Below, piece after piece: positions 13,523 through 13,753 of a stretch of DNA of 13,753 nt. The stretch spans positions 1 through 13,753 of the forward strand of contig JADFLZ010000022.1 of NCBI GenBank assembly GCA_022564135.1, written 5' to 3'. The DNA is from Candidatus Zixiibacteriota bacterium (GTDB lineage: Bacteria; Zixibacteria; MSB-5A5; GN15; FEB-12). Under the pieces are notes generated by a model that saw only the letters and a program-made list of their open reading frames with translations, made no database searches and was not told the DNA's origin. The position numbers and the translations under genes are program-made. Within the stretch, counting starts at the first letter, position 1, and each line of letters begins with the position of its first letter.

Positions 13523-13753
13523 TTATTTGGCTTTGGCCGCCTTTTTAGTCTTAGCTGGTTTGCTCTTTGATGAAGCATCGGCCTTTTTGCTTTTCTTACC
13601 TTTTTCATCTTTTTTGTCTTTAGGCTCAGGAGCATCAATTAAGAGTTCAACGATTGACATCGGTGCACCGTCGCCACGTCGCACTCCAAGCTTCAATATT
13701 CGAGAGAAGCCGCTGGTGCGTCCCTCGAACTGAGGCACTATTTCATTAAAAAG
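13523..13753 (-). CDS. rplQ: 50S ribosomal protein L17, C-terminal part (runs off window)
   Basis: The last 76 codons of L17, a large-subunit protein near the peptide exit tunnel. The frame is open to the window edge. Its first part, VPQFEGRTSGFSRILKLGVR then RGDGAPMSIVELL, matches the conserved L17 C-terminal core ('p.y..R.GGYtRilk...R.GD.a.m..iEl'). A low-complexity tail of about 35 residues rich in Lys, Ala, Ser and Asp follows, as in L17 of several FCB-group bacteria. rplQ normally ends the alpha operon after rpoA, and the terminator right after it fits that. The true start lies beyond the window, so an internal GTG at 13738 is not the start. Confidence 0.94.
   Translation of the reverse strand, partial: LFNEIVPQFEGRTSGFSRILKLGVRRGDGAPMSIVELLIDAPEPKDKKDEKGKKSKKADASSKSKPAKTKKAAKAK

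Noticed and set aside
1..13753. Defence system, prophage, insertion sequence or CRISPR array
   Set aside because: No transposase, integrase, phage structural gene, nuclease/helicase defence pair or regularly spaced direct repeats were found; the genes are mostly housekeeping and envelope functions.

Overview
The window is a bacterial chromosome segment of moderate GC, gene-dense and almost entirely transcribed on the minus strand (only the gene at 515-1579 is on the plus strand). Lineage is an inference. A signal-peptide surface protein ends in two dockerin-like repeats with the pattern GDxNxD...ILDLTxLVDxIFR. There is also a FadL/OmpP1-type beta-barrel protein, so the cell has an outer membrane, and ribosomal protein L17 has a long Lys/Ala tail. 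This combination fits the FCB group, and the repeat pattern most resembles uncultured Candidatus Zixibacteria or relatives. No 16S or other decisive marker is present.

Layout read in the direction of transcription (high to low coordinates). 13753-13464: the 3' end of rplQ with a strong intrinsic terminator. 13422-10813: a strong promoter, a single-pass membrane protein of unknown function, then plsY and gpsA (phospholipid synthesis, linked by a TAG-C-ATG junction) and a small MerR-type regulator. 10776-9164: tRNA-Pro(GGG), a family 2 glycosyltransferase and surE. 9105-7548: a clear promoter, tRNA-Pro(CGG), a LOG-like Rossmann protein, acylphosphatase and apt, the last three forming a tight operon with a 4-base overlap and a 24-base gap. 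7576-7316: a gene-free stretch full of palindromic dispersed-repeat-like units. 7229-5502: tRNA-Arg(CCT), then a near-consensus promoter and an OmpP1/FadL-like outer-membrane protein. 5379-1576: a membrane-anchored TPR protein, the dockerin-repeat surface protein, a DUF4870-like membrane protein and an M48 lipoprotein metalloprotease. 1579-515: a plus-strand DUF2156 (lysyl-phosphatidylglycerol synthase C-terminal family) protein whose stop overlaps the protease stop. 302-1: the N-terminus of a gene that looks like a bacterial sugar transferase and runs off the window.

Functionally this is mostly core and envelope biology: glycerophospholipid synthesis (GpsA makes glycerol-3-phosphate, PlsY acylates it), nucleotide and phosphometabolite handling (SurE, LOG-like protein, acylphosphatase, adenine phosphoribosyltransferase), outer-membrane and surface proteins, envelope proteolysis, and possibly lipid or glycan modification at the low-coordinate end. 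I see no phage, transposase, CRISPR array or defence system. The most interesting items are the extended-loop dockerin-like repeats, the palindrome cluster at 7316-7576, the adjacent adenine-releasing-like and adenine-salvaging genes, the shared 3' trailers of two tRNA genes, and mixed CCA encoding among the three tRNAs.
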